Of a stretch of DNA of 64,000 bases, positions 23,276 to 32,369 are shown in pieces (within the stretch, counting starts at the first letter, position 1; each line of letters opens with the position of its first letter). The position numbers and the translations under genes are program-made. Under the pieces are notes generated by a model. The model saw nothing but the letters and a program-made list of their open reading frames with translations, was not told the DNA's origin and searched no databases. Source of the DNA: Dromiciops gliroides (Eukaryota; Chordata; Mammalia; Microbiotheria; Microbiotheriidae); assembly GCF_019393635.1 (NCBI RefSeq), contig NC_057867.1:55335143-55399142 (forward strand), given 5' to 3'.

Positions 23276-23425
23276 TGATCATAGGATTATAGAATTGCAA
23301 GCTGGAAGGAACCTTAGGGATTTATCCAATCCACACCTGTGATTTAGAGGAGATTCTTGGTCAGATTTGGGTTAGACTAAATAGCCTCTCAAACTCCTTC
23401 TAGCTCTAAAGTTCTGTGACTCTGT
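23275..23425 (-). mobile_element. CR1/L3 3' terminus
   Basis: 'gatcataggattatagaatt', 'gcaagctggaaggaacctta' and 'ttatccaatcc' on the plus strand, with a matching 'ctagctctaaagttctgtga' end. Confidence 0.55.
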
Positions 23426-24520
23426 TATCTCTGATCTTAAATAATGGAGAGCTTTCTGTTGCTGAAATGTTCATTTATTTATTTCAAAATAAATCCAATT
23501 CAAAATAAATACAAATATCCTAACAAGGCTTAGGACTTCATGTTGCCAATCAACTCAGAAGCTTCTGTCAAGTAACAAATGTTTAGAATAGTTCAGGATG
23601 TCACTGATTCTTATTATGACAATTTAAATATTTTTCCACATTGAATGGGAAAAATAATTCTAGGGAACGGGCATTTTCCTTTTCTCTATTACTTCCCCCC
23701 CAATTTGAAATTTAGATTATTGGCTTTATGATTGAAAGGTCTCATTACTTATTTAAATCTGCAAAGAAACAAATAGAAAAATTAAATAATATAAAAATAA
23801 CTAAATGAAATGAGGTAGGACCAGTTGATCACTAAGATTCCTTATACTTCAATATCCTATGAGCATATTAACAATATGCCTAATTCTATATAATACATAA
23901 ATCTAAAAAGTCCATCTGATGTGTCTACCCAACAGGTGTTACTAAATAATTTGTGGAGAAATACTGGAAAGAACACAAGAGGTAGTGGAAAGAAAATTCT
24001 GGGGATCAAGAGACTGGGTCCTGCATCTGTTTCTAGCATTTACTACCTGTATTACTTTAGGCAAGTTCCTTTTCCTCTCTGGCTTCAGTTAGATAAGAGT
24101 GTTGAATAAATGATCTCCAAGAATTCTTCTTGCTCTAACAGTCTTATTATTCTCTGCTAATAAAAATGAATTCTCTGTGTTATGTACCTGGTTTCTTGCC
24201 TCCTCCACTTATGATTTTTAAAAATATTTAAGCATGACTTTAGAAAGTTTTTCTAGCCTTCATCTTAAATATACAGAACAACAAAATGGCATGGACTCAC
24301 TCATGAGAGACAAACCAGATTTTGCTTGTGTCATCTCAATGTAAAATAATAATAATGTCATCTTTGGTGGGTGAATGAGGAAGGATAGAGTATTAAGTTT
24401 CATGATAGATGTGTGTGATTTATCAAAAGTTATAGTATGAGAATGATTGTAAAGCTCTTTGCAAGCCCAATAATACTATGTTTCAGTTATTATATGCATA
24501 TTTTATGGATTAATAAACAA
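23425..24520. other. Intergenic with a MIR; 3' flank of the VMP1 retrogene
   Basis: A MIR at about 23955-24140 ('ggtagtggaaagaaaattc', 'tactttaggcaagttcc'). I see no poly(T) block that would mark an intact retrocopy A-tail next to the gene's 3' end. Confidence 0.45.
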
Positions 24521-24545
24521 AATGACCACGAATTTCAAGGCAAAA

Positions 24546-24551
24546 TTTATT
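24546..24551 (-). terminator. AATAAA polyadenylation signal of the VMP1 retrogene
   Basis: TTTATT on the plus strand reads AATAAA in the direction of the gene, about 315 bases beyond its stop codon. Cleavage would be expected about 10-25 bases further (24520-24535). It could be inherited from the parent mRNA; its use is not shown by sequence. Confidence 0.5.
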
Positions 24552-24864
24552 GAAAGTGTTTTTGGACAGAGGTGGCTGAATTAATTTGGCCACTGTGCAT
24601 TCACCTATGAATTTAAATCCATAAACCAACCCTAAGAAAGCCCAGTTCAGAATAGAATGGAGACTGCATACCCAACCTTTACATACAGTTCTTTCGATGA
24701 AAAGTATAGAATAATTGCCTTCAAAATCAATGTTTTTCTTCATTCCCCATAGGGAAAAAATTCATTAGTGTGGAAAAAAGGATCTTCTTTTCTTTATAGA
24801 ACAGTCTAATTCAAGTTGGTTCCATTAAATCTTGTTTCTGTGAATGCACATGTTGAACTTTGCC

Positions 24865-26091
24865 TTAATTCATTTTTTCCTCTGAGTCCATTTGCTGCTG
24901 GGTACGTTTGGCATAGCTTTGTGCCATGGAATTAATTATAGACAATATGAAGTAGGACACCATCACAACCACCAGCTTCTCAAACACCCAGGATATCCAG
25001 TTTCCTTTCTCTGGAATGTTCTTTATCTCACTTTTGTGGTGAAGCTTCAGCCTCTGTGCCTCTAAGTAATCTTGGAATGGTTTCTGCAGAGAAGGACCTA
25101 AAGTGGGGACAGCACCAATGAGGGTCACCATCCGTTCCACGATGTCTTTGCTGAAGGTCATAATAACTAAGAGTTTCTGGATGTGCATCTTCACTATGGC
25201 TTTTCCAATGAGGGTTGCTCCAAAGAAGGTCCAAAAAGGAACCAGGAAGTGTCCGCAGGCTATCCCTGCCAGATCAAATAGAGGATTCGGAATTGAAGCA
25301 CAGGCCAATATTCCAAAAAACCCAACCTTCTTGACCAGATTCTGTATGGCTTGCTTAATCCAGGAAACAAAGTCTTGACGAGATTCACACTCTTCCAGCA
25401 TCTCTTCATACTCCTCATACTCTTCATCATCAGCTTCAGGCCCTGACAGTCGGGCAGCCCTGGCCATGAAATAAGGGGGCAGTTCTCCGATGGCTGTGCC
25501 AGCACCCCACATGCAGGCTTCAAGCCTAACCTTTGAGAGGATGGTCCATAAAGTGACAGATCCTTCGATTCCTTTGTTGTCTGGGCAAATGATCCTATCG
25601 GGATAGGGTGGCTCTGGGAAGTTAACAGTATTGCACTCATAAGCAGCCAAGGTCACGGAAGCAATGTGAGGGCCCAGATACAGCAGAAAAGTATGGAGAC
25701 CTGTTCCGAGGCCAACAGAGGAGAGAATTCCTAGGCCCACCCAGTAGCCACACCACAGCAGCTTTTTCTCCACGTACTTCACATACTCCTGGTGAGCGCC
25801 TTCCATGTAATAGGTCGTCCCCAGCATGATGAGCAGAAGCACCACCGACACCAGGAGACTTCGGCACCGGCACAGGCCAAAAATCCACCTCTTCAAGGTG
25901 ATCATGATTTCCAGCAAGAAGTAGCGCAAGGTAAGGAACGGCTTCTTCCACAGGACGATGTTCTGCCTCACCTCCCAGTCCAGCCGCGTCCTTTCGCTCA
26001 GCTGAAGATTTGGCTCCAGGAAGGCTGCCTTGAGCAGCTCAGGCTCCATCCTTCTGGAGTCCCCCCTCCGCCATTTGGGTTTGTTCGCCAT
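24865..26091 (-). CDS. VMP1: VMP1 retrogene: intronless vacuole membrane protein 1
   Basis: An uninterrupted 408-codon frame reads as VMP1, an ER multispanning phospholipid scramblase that acts with TMEM41B and ATG2 in autophagosome formation. Numbering below is from an upstream ATG at 26,103 (412 aa). The conserved block starts RQNIVLW (46-52). Then follow a hydrophobic segment (83-98), the invariant [20 protein letters not shown] (123-142), [15 protein letters not shown] (155-169), [20 protein letters not shown] (202-221), an acidic loop (225-240), the VTT/DedA core [20 protein letters not shown] (261-280), [20 protein letters not shown] (283-302), and a C-terminal membrane span (372-392) before [11 protein letters not shown] chose the ATG at 26,091 because it has A at -3 and G at +4, gives MAN..., and yields 408 aa against 406 in human; the two upstream ATGs are in weaker context. 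An in-frame stop at 26,143-26,145 closes the frame. The mammalian parent has many introns and this copy has none, so it is a retrocopy. The first ~45 residues diverge most. I infer that it is functional. Confidence 0.93.
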   Translation of the reverse strand: MANKPKWRRGDSRRMEPELLKAAFLEPNLQLSERTRLDWEVRQNIVLWKKPFLTLRYFLLEIMITLKRWIFGLCRCRSLLVSVVLLLIMLGTTYYMEGAHQEYVKYVEKKLLWCGYWVGLGILSSVGLGTGLHTFLLYLGPHIASVTLAAYECNTVNFPEPPYPDRIICPDNKGIEGSVTLWTILSKVRLEACMWGAGTAIGELPPYFMARAARLSGPEADDEEYEEYEEMLEECESRQDFVSWIKQAIQNLVKKVGFFGILACASIPNPLFDLAGIACGHFLVPFWTFFGATLIGKAIVKMHIQKLLVIMTFSKDIVERMVTLIGAVPTLGPSLQKPFQDYLEAQRLKLHHKSEIKNIPEKGNWISWVFEKLVVVMVSYFILSIINSMAQSYAKRTQQQMDSEEKMN

Positions 26092-26213
26092 TTTAGGCAT
26101 CATGAAGAGCCTGTCTTGGCCACCCGGGCTCAGGGGAGCCCGCTATGGTCCACTTGGTAGTCGCGCCTCCAAGACTCTGAGAGCAACGGGTTCCGACTGC
26201 CTGCTTCATACAC

Positions 26214-26226
26214 GTTGCTAGGCGAC
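26214..26226. promoter_or_regulatory. X-box-like RFX binding palindrome
   Basis: GTTGCTAGGCGAC fits the RFX X-box layout: two inverted half-sites (GTTGCT, GGCGAC) with a one-base spacer. It lies about 125 bases upstream of the preferred start. RFX2/RFX3 drive ciliary and spermatid genes, which would suit a testis-biased retrogene (inference). Confidence 0.5.
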
Positions 26227-26257
26227 GCCTGGCTTCCACCCACATCCGATCGCCCCT

Positions 26258-26267
26258 CACTTCCGCC
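26258..26267 (-). promoter_or_regulatory. ETS/GABP-type site
   Basis: CACTTCCGCC, read on the gene strand as GGCGGAAGTG, contains the GGAAGTG core typical of CpG-island promoters. It is about 170 bases upstream of the preferred start and about 30 bases beyond the X-box-like site. Confidence 0.4.
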
Positions 26268-26825
26268 AGTTAAGGAGCGTTCGTTAAAGAGCCCGTTTTG
26301 TGGCAGGCTCTGGGATATTCAAGCTGGAGGTGTAATATTAAAGGATGGTAAAGCTGTACAAAACACCCCCTGCTCTCGAAGAGCTCCTAATCTCTGCTAT
26401 TCCCGAGCTCGAGGAGAAGCAACTCCCGCCTGAAAAGTGGCGCCCCTAGGTTGCCGTCTGGCCCTATGTGGCTGGGGTCAGTTTCTTTTATTTCTTCAGT
26501 GCAACCCCCCCTCCCCCCCAACGCTCACTCCCCGCCAGGCTCCAACGGGACCCCTGCCACGTCGCAGTACTCACAGTGGGCGCTCATTGAACGCCTCTGC
26601 TGACTTGACAGCTTCTCCCATCAGCCTCCTTTCTTCCGAAGGGAAGGAAGTACAGTAGCACAGGGTTAGGCGTAGGCCCCTCTTCCTGCAAGCGCCCTCC
26701 CAGGTTTCTGAGCTCAGTTACCTGCCAAAAGGTGCAGTCTGGGTAAGGAACCATCTCCACTAATTCTGCTATCCCCTGCATCCAGTGAGGGGAGGGCCTT
26801 TGCTCCCCGACAGAACAATTTGCGT

Positions 26826-26992
26826 TGAAGAAGAAGAAGAAGAAGAAGAAGAAGAAGAAGAAGAAGAAGAACAACAAGAACAAGAAGAAGAAGAACAAGA
26901 AGAAGAAGAAGAACAAGAAGAACAAGAAGAACAAGAACAAGAACAAGAACAAGAACAAGAACAAGAAGAACAAGAACAAGAAGAAAGATAAC
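26826..26992 (+). repeat. Long GAA/CAA purine-rich microsatellite
   Basis: About 167 bases of almost pure A/G with periodic single C: first pure AAG/GAA triplets (26826-26870), then nested GAACAA patterns with shorter repeat units toward the end. GAA tracts can form triplex DNA. The apparent poly-Glu, poly-Lys and poly-Ser/Phe frames here are low-complexity artefacts. Confidence 0.95.
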
Positions 26993-26999
26993 TTGGAAA

Positions 27000-28117
27000 T
27001 GATGTGGAATAGTTTTTTAATTTTTTAAAAAAAATTTTGGATGCCAAATACTTTTGTGAATTTTAAATGGAGTTGATCCCATTTTTACTATTTCAAAATC
27101 ATATATATATATATATATCATATGTAAATATGAGAAATCATACATCATACCGTTGCTCAGCTAGATTTACTCATATTTTGAACGTCCTGAAAATTCGGTA
27201 GCATGACACAAGGCAAGGGCATTGCAGATACAGAGAAATCTACTTGTCTGACTTTGTTTATTTTAAAAATTCTGGGGTAGCAGGGCTTTCAAAGGATTCC
27301 ACATGGCCCAGAAGCCTAGCCCCTGCTGCTCTTGATTCACAGAGGGATAGAAAACATGTCTACCTAGTTCAGCACACACAAGGCAGGTCACCAATAGTCT
27401 GCTGCTTGCAGTTTGGCTTGTGGATAATTGTAGAGTTTGAGACTGCTTGTTCTTTGCCCTCTAGATTGAAACCAGATCAGGCTGATTTAGATGTGAGGGC
27501 CCCCTTTGAGACAGGATAAGGTGGGACAGGTTCCCTATCCAGTATGTTGAGAAATTGAGTGAATGGAGATAAAGTCAATAAAGTTAAGTCAGAAAAAGAA
27601 TGATGCCATATGTGATTCAGAAACACCATATATGCTCTGCAGGAGTATGTGAAGTGCAACCATACTATCTCAAAGAAAGGGGTTTATGCCCCTTTACAGG
27701 CCAGATTTTCATGAGGAGGCAGCTCCAAACATGAAATTTGTTTGGGACAAGGGACTTTTGACCACCATATAAAACTGCCATCACTTCTGAGATCCTTGGA
27801 AAAGAGTAGAAAAGTACACATAAGTTGGTAGAATTTAATTGCATGTTTTAAAGACCTCAAATGATCAATAATTGACTTTATATTTAATCTGTCAACGCTG
27901 CTTCTGCCTTCTTCAATGTGTTAACTCAGACTGGTTCAAATACTTTCATCCCCCAGTCTGCTGCTGGTAGCACCTGGTCTTGCTATCTTTCTCTGCAATA
28001 CCTGATCCTCTTCACATGTGAGATTTGATTAAATACAGCTCCAGATGTTCCAGATGCAGAAAGAAAAGCACATTTTACTGTAACTTAGCCAGCAAGATTT
28101 GTAGGCTGCATGGGTCA
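27000..28117. other. Intergenic, nothing recognised
   Basis: (AT)n at about 27101-27118. I see no repeat family, gene or RNA in the rest. Confidence 0.4.
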
Positions 28118-28127
28118 AAATACTCAT

Positions 28128-28250
28128 TGCGGGGAGGGGGTGGGGCAGCTAGATGGTGCAATGGATAAAGCACCGACCCTGGATTCAGGAGAACCTGAGT
28201 TCAAATCTGCTCTCAGAGACTTGACACTTACTAGCTGTGTGACCCTGGGC
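28128..28250 (+). mobile_element. SINE truncated at its 3' end, without A-tail
   Basis: The head 'ggggcagctagatggtgcaa' begins at about 28142 after a G-rich lead-in. The copy stops in the core at 'gaccctgggc', directly against the right TSD. A perfect 10-bp TSD, aaatactcat, is at 28118-28127 and 28251-28260. It lacks the last quarter of the SINE and any poly(A). Confidence 0.85.
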
Positions 28251-28260
28251 AAATACTCAT

Positions 28261-29360
28261 AAGTGATCCAATAATAGTCTCATTTGAAGAGTGGTTTCTA
28301 GAATTATGTTACTCTTAGTTTTCTCTTGTATAGTTGCTTTAGAGAAAGATGTAGTGCTGTAATTAAAAATAAGGTAAAAACTTAATGTTTGCAAAAATTA
28401 TTTCCCTTCTATTATGACAAATAGGTAGGAATTTATTTAGCAGCGCTATTTTGACATTATTGCCTTTTGTTTTATCCATGATCTTCATGAATTAAGAAAA
28501 AAAATTCCATCAGAGAAGTGATTGATATCTTAATACCTTTTTGATTTGCAACTGTTAGTTTTTTCTGAGCTTAAATTTGCTTTGATAGTCATAAGAGGTG
28601 ATCGCATTTCTTCACTAAAATTAATTTACCAAGAACACTCTCTTGGTTTTTTCTTATCAGAATTGATTAAATGTAGCCATTCATTTGGGATGGTGATATT
28701 AAGTAAGGCCTTAGTGTTTGAATCTGACCAAATTAGACCCACCACAATCAATACACAAAGTGACCTTTCTTAATTCTTTTCCTTTCAATGATTGCTTTCA
28801 TTGAATTTGAGCAATTACGGAAAATTTCCAAACCAGGTGTATTACATTTCTCCTTTTAAAAGAAAATACAAAGTATGGGAAAGGGGGTGTTGTGATTTCT
28901 GGTATCTATTTGGGCGACCAGCCAAAAAATTTAGAAATCAGACCTAACATAGGTCATTTGGATTTTGCTGAGGATCTAAAATATATGTTGGCTCCTAAGT
29001 CTCATGCCTGAAATTATGCTGAAACAAAGAAGAACAAAAGAAAAGAATTCTACTGCTATAAACCAATACAGCCAGTGTATCCACAATCTGGAATAAATTT
29101 GAACTTTTATCAAAATATATGGAAAATTATCCCATCCAAATGCCAGTAACTCACTAAGATGAAACATCTGTTCCACACTGTATATGGCTGTGATGAAAAT
29201 TACTAGTGAAGCTATTTGCTTTTTTGCTATATGAAGACAAATGCATACATTGATGGAAGCCTCAGGAATATCATTAATGGTGGTTTGTTTTTGGTTAGGT
29301 TTCATTGATATGAGAGAGCATCTACCTCAACAAACTGTGATTACACTGGTGACAGTCTAT
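28261..29360. other. Intergenic, nothing recognised
   Basis: AT-rich unassigned DNA. The 109-codon frame at 28976-29305 (-) is hydrophobic-rich but has no motif I recognise; chance is the simplest reading. Confidence 0.4.
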
Positions 29361-29369
29361 AATTTAGTA

Positions 29370-29510
29370 CATAAAATGCTTAGAGAGTTACCTGAAGGTC
29401 AGAGAGATGAAGTGACTTGCCCATTGTCACACAGCTAGTGCCAGGGGGAGAAGTGAACTCAGGTCTTCTTGATTCCAAGTCCAGTACTCTCTATTCACTA
29501 AATTACACTG
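29370..29510 (-). mobile_element. MIR-type SINE fragment, antisense
   Basis: 'gatgaagtgacttgcccatt', 'gtcacacagctagtgcc', 'gaactcaggtcttcttgat' and 'ccagtactctctattcac' are the reverse-strand MIR/tRNA-type core. Confidence 0.6.
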
Positions 29511-30344
29511 ATCTGAGAAACAGGTCAATCATGAATGGCTAGCCTTTTAAAGGACATTTCATGGGGATGCTGTCACGTTTGGTAGATTTTGTTACTGCTA
29601 ATAATTATGCTTTAGAAACTAGGAGCTGAGTACTTGCTTCATCTATGGGATATCTTCTTCATGTACTACATCCTTTGCCTTCTTGGAATGAGGCTATAGA
29701 GCCAGAGGACCCAAATATCAGTTATCTGCTGGGTCAAATGCCTGAACAGAATTCCCTGCTGCCTCCACCTACCACTTCTACTTCCAGATTCCCAGCATTT
29801 GCAGTGACCACCAGTTGAAGTCAATTCCACTGCCCTTGACCTGATCCCAGGCTCGGTTATCACAGGATCCCAGGGTAGGGGAACTGATCAACTGGTTTTT
29901 CCCTCATCCAAAGGCTACTATACTCCTACTTCTTCTCCCACCTATACCTATGATTGAGAGTTGCTGTCTACCAAGGCAAAAATCATTTCCATTGCTATTT
30001 CTCCTCATACTCTTATCCCAGTCTATGTATCTTGCTATCTTATGACCTTCTCTGCCCTCCTGCTTTTTTGTGCCTGCTCAGAACCCCTATTCTATTGTTC
30101 AGAAACTCTTCACTGTACTGACAAAGACCTAGATTTCCCTAGAAGACCCAGCATCTCTGACCCATATTACTGGCCCTGGATGATTGTTTGCTGATCTGCT
30201 TCCCCCTTGACACAGTGGACTTGGAAGAGACGAATGCTCCTTTTTCTTCACTCCTGCTTTCTGGATTGTTTCTTTGTCACCACCACTCAGCAACCTTTGG
30301 TGTTTACTCCATCTATCTATATCACCCATTCCAGATCTTTATTG

Positions 30345-30590
30345 TAATTGCTAGGAGGTAAATGGATAGAGTTTTAGGCCTGGAGTCAGGAGGACCTGAG
30401 TTCAAATGCAGCCTTAGACACTTACTAGCTATGTGACCCTAGACAAATCCCTTAACTCTGTTTGCCTCAGTTTCCTCATCTGTCAAATGAGCTGGAGAAG
30501 GAAATGGCAAACCACTCCAGTATCTTTGCCAAGAAAACCCCAAATGGGGTCCTGAAGAGATGGACGTGACTGAAACAATTGAACCAGTGT
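30345..30590 (+). mobile_element. SINE with BovB/RTE-like 3' tail
   Basis: A degraded head ('taggaggtaaatggatagag'), then 'cctcagtttcctcatctgtc', 'gaaatggcaaaccactccag', 'ccaagaaaaccccaaatggg' and 'gacgtgactgaaac'. The middle and end resemble BovB LINE 3' sequence. Confidence 0.78.
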
Positions 30591-30729
30591 CCTTTTCCCT
30601 ACAGCAAACTCAATATCTGAGTCTTCTTCTCCAACCCTTGTCCTCATACTTGGAGACTTCAGTATACACGGACATATTCATTCAAGTACATTGACCTCTA
30701 AAGTCCAGCAGCATAGAATGGAAATTTTT

Positions 30730-31070
30730 TTTTTTGTAACTTCATATGTATAATCAATACTATATTGCTTGCCCTCTGAAGGGGTGGGGTTGGGGAGGGA
30801 GGGAGAGAGTTTGGAATTCAAAACTTTAAAAGTGAATATTTTAGAGGGCAACTAGGTGGTGCAGTGGATAAAGCACCATCTTTGGATTCAGGAGAAACTG
30901 AGTTCAAATCCAGCCTCAGACACCTTACACTTACTAGCTATATGACCCTGGGCAAGTCACTTAACTCTCATTGCCCTGCAAAAGAAAATTAATTAATTAA
31001 AAATAAATAAATTTTTTAAAAAGTGAATATTTTAAATGTCATATGTAACTAGAAAATATTTAACAAAATA
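30730..31070 (+). mobile_element. L1 3'UTR fragment split by a SINE
   Basis: 'tgtataatcaatactatat', 'ttgccctctgaagggg', the G-rich polypurine run at about 30781-30810 and 'tttggaattcaaaacttt' are the L1 3'UTR layout. It continues after the SINE to an A-rich end followed by (TA)n. Confidence 0.75.
30844..31017 (+). mobile_element. SINE, poly(A)-tailed type
   Basis: Inserted inside the L1 3'UTR. TSD aaaagtgaatatttta at 30828-30843 and the same 16 bases at 31019-31034. The A-rich tail is interspersed with TTAA repeats (about 30988-31017). Confidence 0.9.
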
Positions 31071-31756
31071 AATTTTATATATATATATATATATATGTAT
31101 ATATAAAGTTCAGCCACTCAAGTGGCTTGTATCTTCATTCTAACACAGTCACCCACAAGGATGGTCACACCAAAAATCTAACCCTCACACATGACTGTCC
31201 TATCCTCCTGATTTTCAATTCTAAAATTCCTTTTTCTGACTACAAACTTTTATCCATCTAAATCTTCCTCTGCCTCATTTCTACATGTTTTTTTTTACTC
31301 TCAGGAGTGCTGCAGTTTTCTTCTACCCTGATCTTGTTCTATTCTATCACTGTTGCTCTGATCTCACATTCTTCCTTCCCCAAACTCAACCATTTATGGG
31401 ATCAGTGCAACTATACACTATTCTCTTTTCTTAAAAACCTTAACACCCTGTGCCATGGCCACATGAGCCCTTCCAAACATGAATCCTAGATAACTGCCAC
31501 CATCTGCCTTCTCTGGTCTTACTCCTATGCTCCTTAACAATACTGGAAAAAGTCACACAAACATGCTAATGGACTCTGCTATAAATTTATGCCACCAAAA
31601 GTCAACTTGGTCTTCATTGCTGCATAGAATTCTTTTTTATTCTTTCCTGTCTGATTGTACTTGGACTCAGGAATATTGGGCTCCAAATCCTGCTTCTGAC
31701 ACTAGTCATGTGACCATAGGCAAATCTCTCTGAGATTCAAAAAACTCCCCAAGACA

Positions 31757-31985
31757 GTCAATCAAGTATATATTAAGAATCCACTGGGGCAGCTAGACGG
31801 TGCAGTGGATAGAGCACCGGCCCTGGAGTCAGGAGTACCTGAGTTCAAATCCGGCCTCAGACACTTAATACTTAACTAGCTGTGTGACCCTGGTCAAGTC
31901 ACTTAACCCCAATTGCCTCACTAAAAAAAAAAAAAAGAATCCACCGTGTGCCAGATGGTGTGCTAGATGCTGAGGATACAAGAAC
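31757..31985 (+). mobile_element. L2-type old repeat interrupted by a SINE
   Basis: 'agtcaatcaagtatatatta' before and 'ccaccgtgtgccagatggtg' plus 'gatgctgaggatacaag' after the SINE are one L2-type copy. Confidence 0.6.
31785..31934 (+). mobile_element. SINE, poly(A)-tailed, relatively young
   Basis: CpG-containing head ('gcagctagacggtgcagtgg', 'cggccctgg') and a clean A-tail of 14 bases. TSD aagaatccac at 31775-31784 and 31935-31944. Confidence 0.92.
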
Positions 31986-32052
31986 AGAGAATAGAAGAGT
32001 TTAATGTTACCAAGTACATATTCAAGTAAAACAAATACATATAAACAAGTTA

Positions 32053-32093
32053 ATATATATGTATATATACATATGTATGTATATATATACATA
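32053..32093. repeat. (TA)n/(TATG)n palindromic microsatellite
   Basis: Alternating AT with ATGT/ACAT units, self-complementary around 32070. Confidence 0.8.
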
Positions 32094-32369
32094 ATGAATA
32101 CAATACAAACATGAAGTTAATAAATACATGCACACAAATCTAGCTCTACCAAGTTATATATGGATTGTGATCTACGTAGATAAAGGGAGTTGTCACATTG
32201 ATATACTTGGTCTCTTATATGTGCCTTATAGTTATACCTAACTTTCCTTGTAATTTTCATTCTAATGCTATTTAGGTTGTAGGACTGTGTGCAGAAGGTC
32301 AGGATCTAGAATCATAGTTCTATAAGCCATACAAGAAAAAGTCAAGGACAGAGGTGCAAGAAATTAAAA

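Larger units (their letters stand above)
26041..26690 (-). promoter_or_regulatory. CpG-rich putative promoter of the VMP1 retrogene
   Basis: By hand count this stretch holds about 30-35 CpG dinucleotides, while most of the window has almost none. It covers the start codon and about 600 bases upstream. Such islands mark unmethylated germline promoters. It may have been carried in from the parent 5'UTR, may pre-date the insertion, or may fire in both directions; no spliced 5' exon can be proven from sequence. Confidence 0.6.
29880..31560 (+). pseudogene. L2 LINE ORF2 remnant (endonuclease region), multiply interrupted
   Basis: About 30640-30690 translates to a stretch containing LILGDFSIH, the L2/CR1-type endonuclease motif (normally LGDFN). 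After the nested insertions, about 31150-31230 encodes an SPT-x-x-GHT-like segment typical of the next part of L2. Frame shifts and stops show long decay. Nested in it are a BovB-tailed SINE, an L1 3' end and a poly(A) SINE. Confidence 0.55.

Noticed and set aside
24400-24864. Possible miR-21 hairpin downstream of the VMP1 copy
   Set aside because: miR-21 lies just beyond the parent VMP1 gene, so I looked for its stem here; no matching sequence is present, as expected for an mRNA-derived copy.
25028-26160. Additional open frames of 68-126 codons overlapping the VMP1 retrogene on both strands
   Set aside because: Shadows of the conserved VMP1 frame and the GC-rich promoter; none has protein features of its own.
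26584-27047. Poly-Glu, poly-Lys, poly-Phe and poly-Ser reading frames
   Set aside because: They are translations of the GAA/CAA microsatellite in several frames; no gene context.
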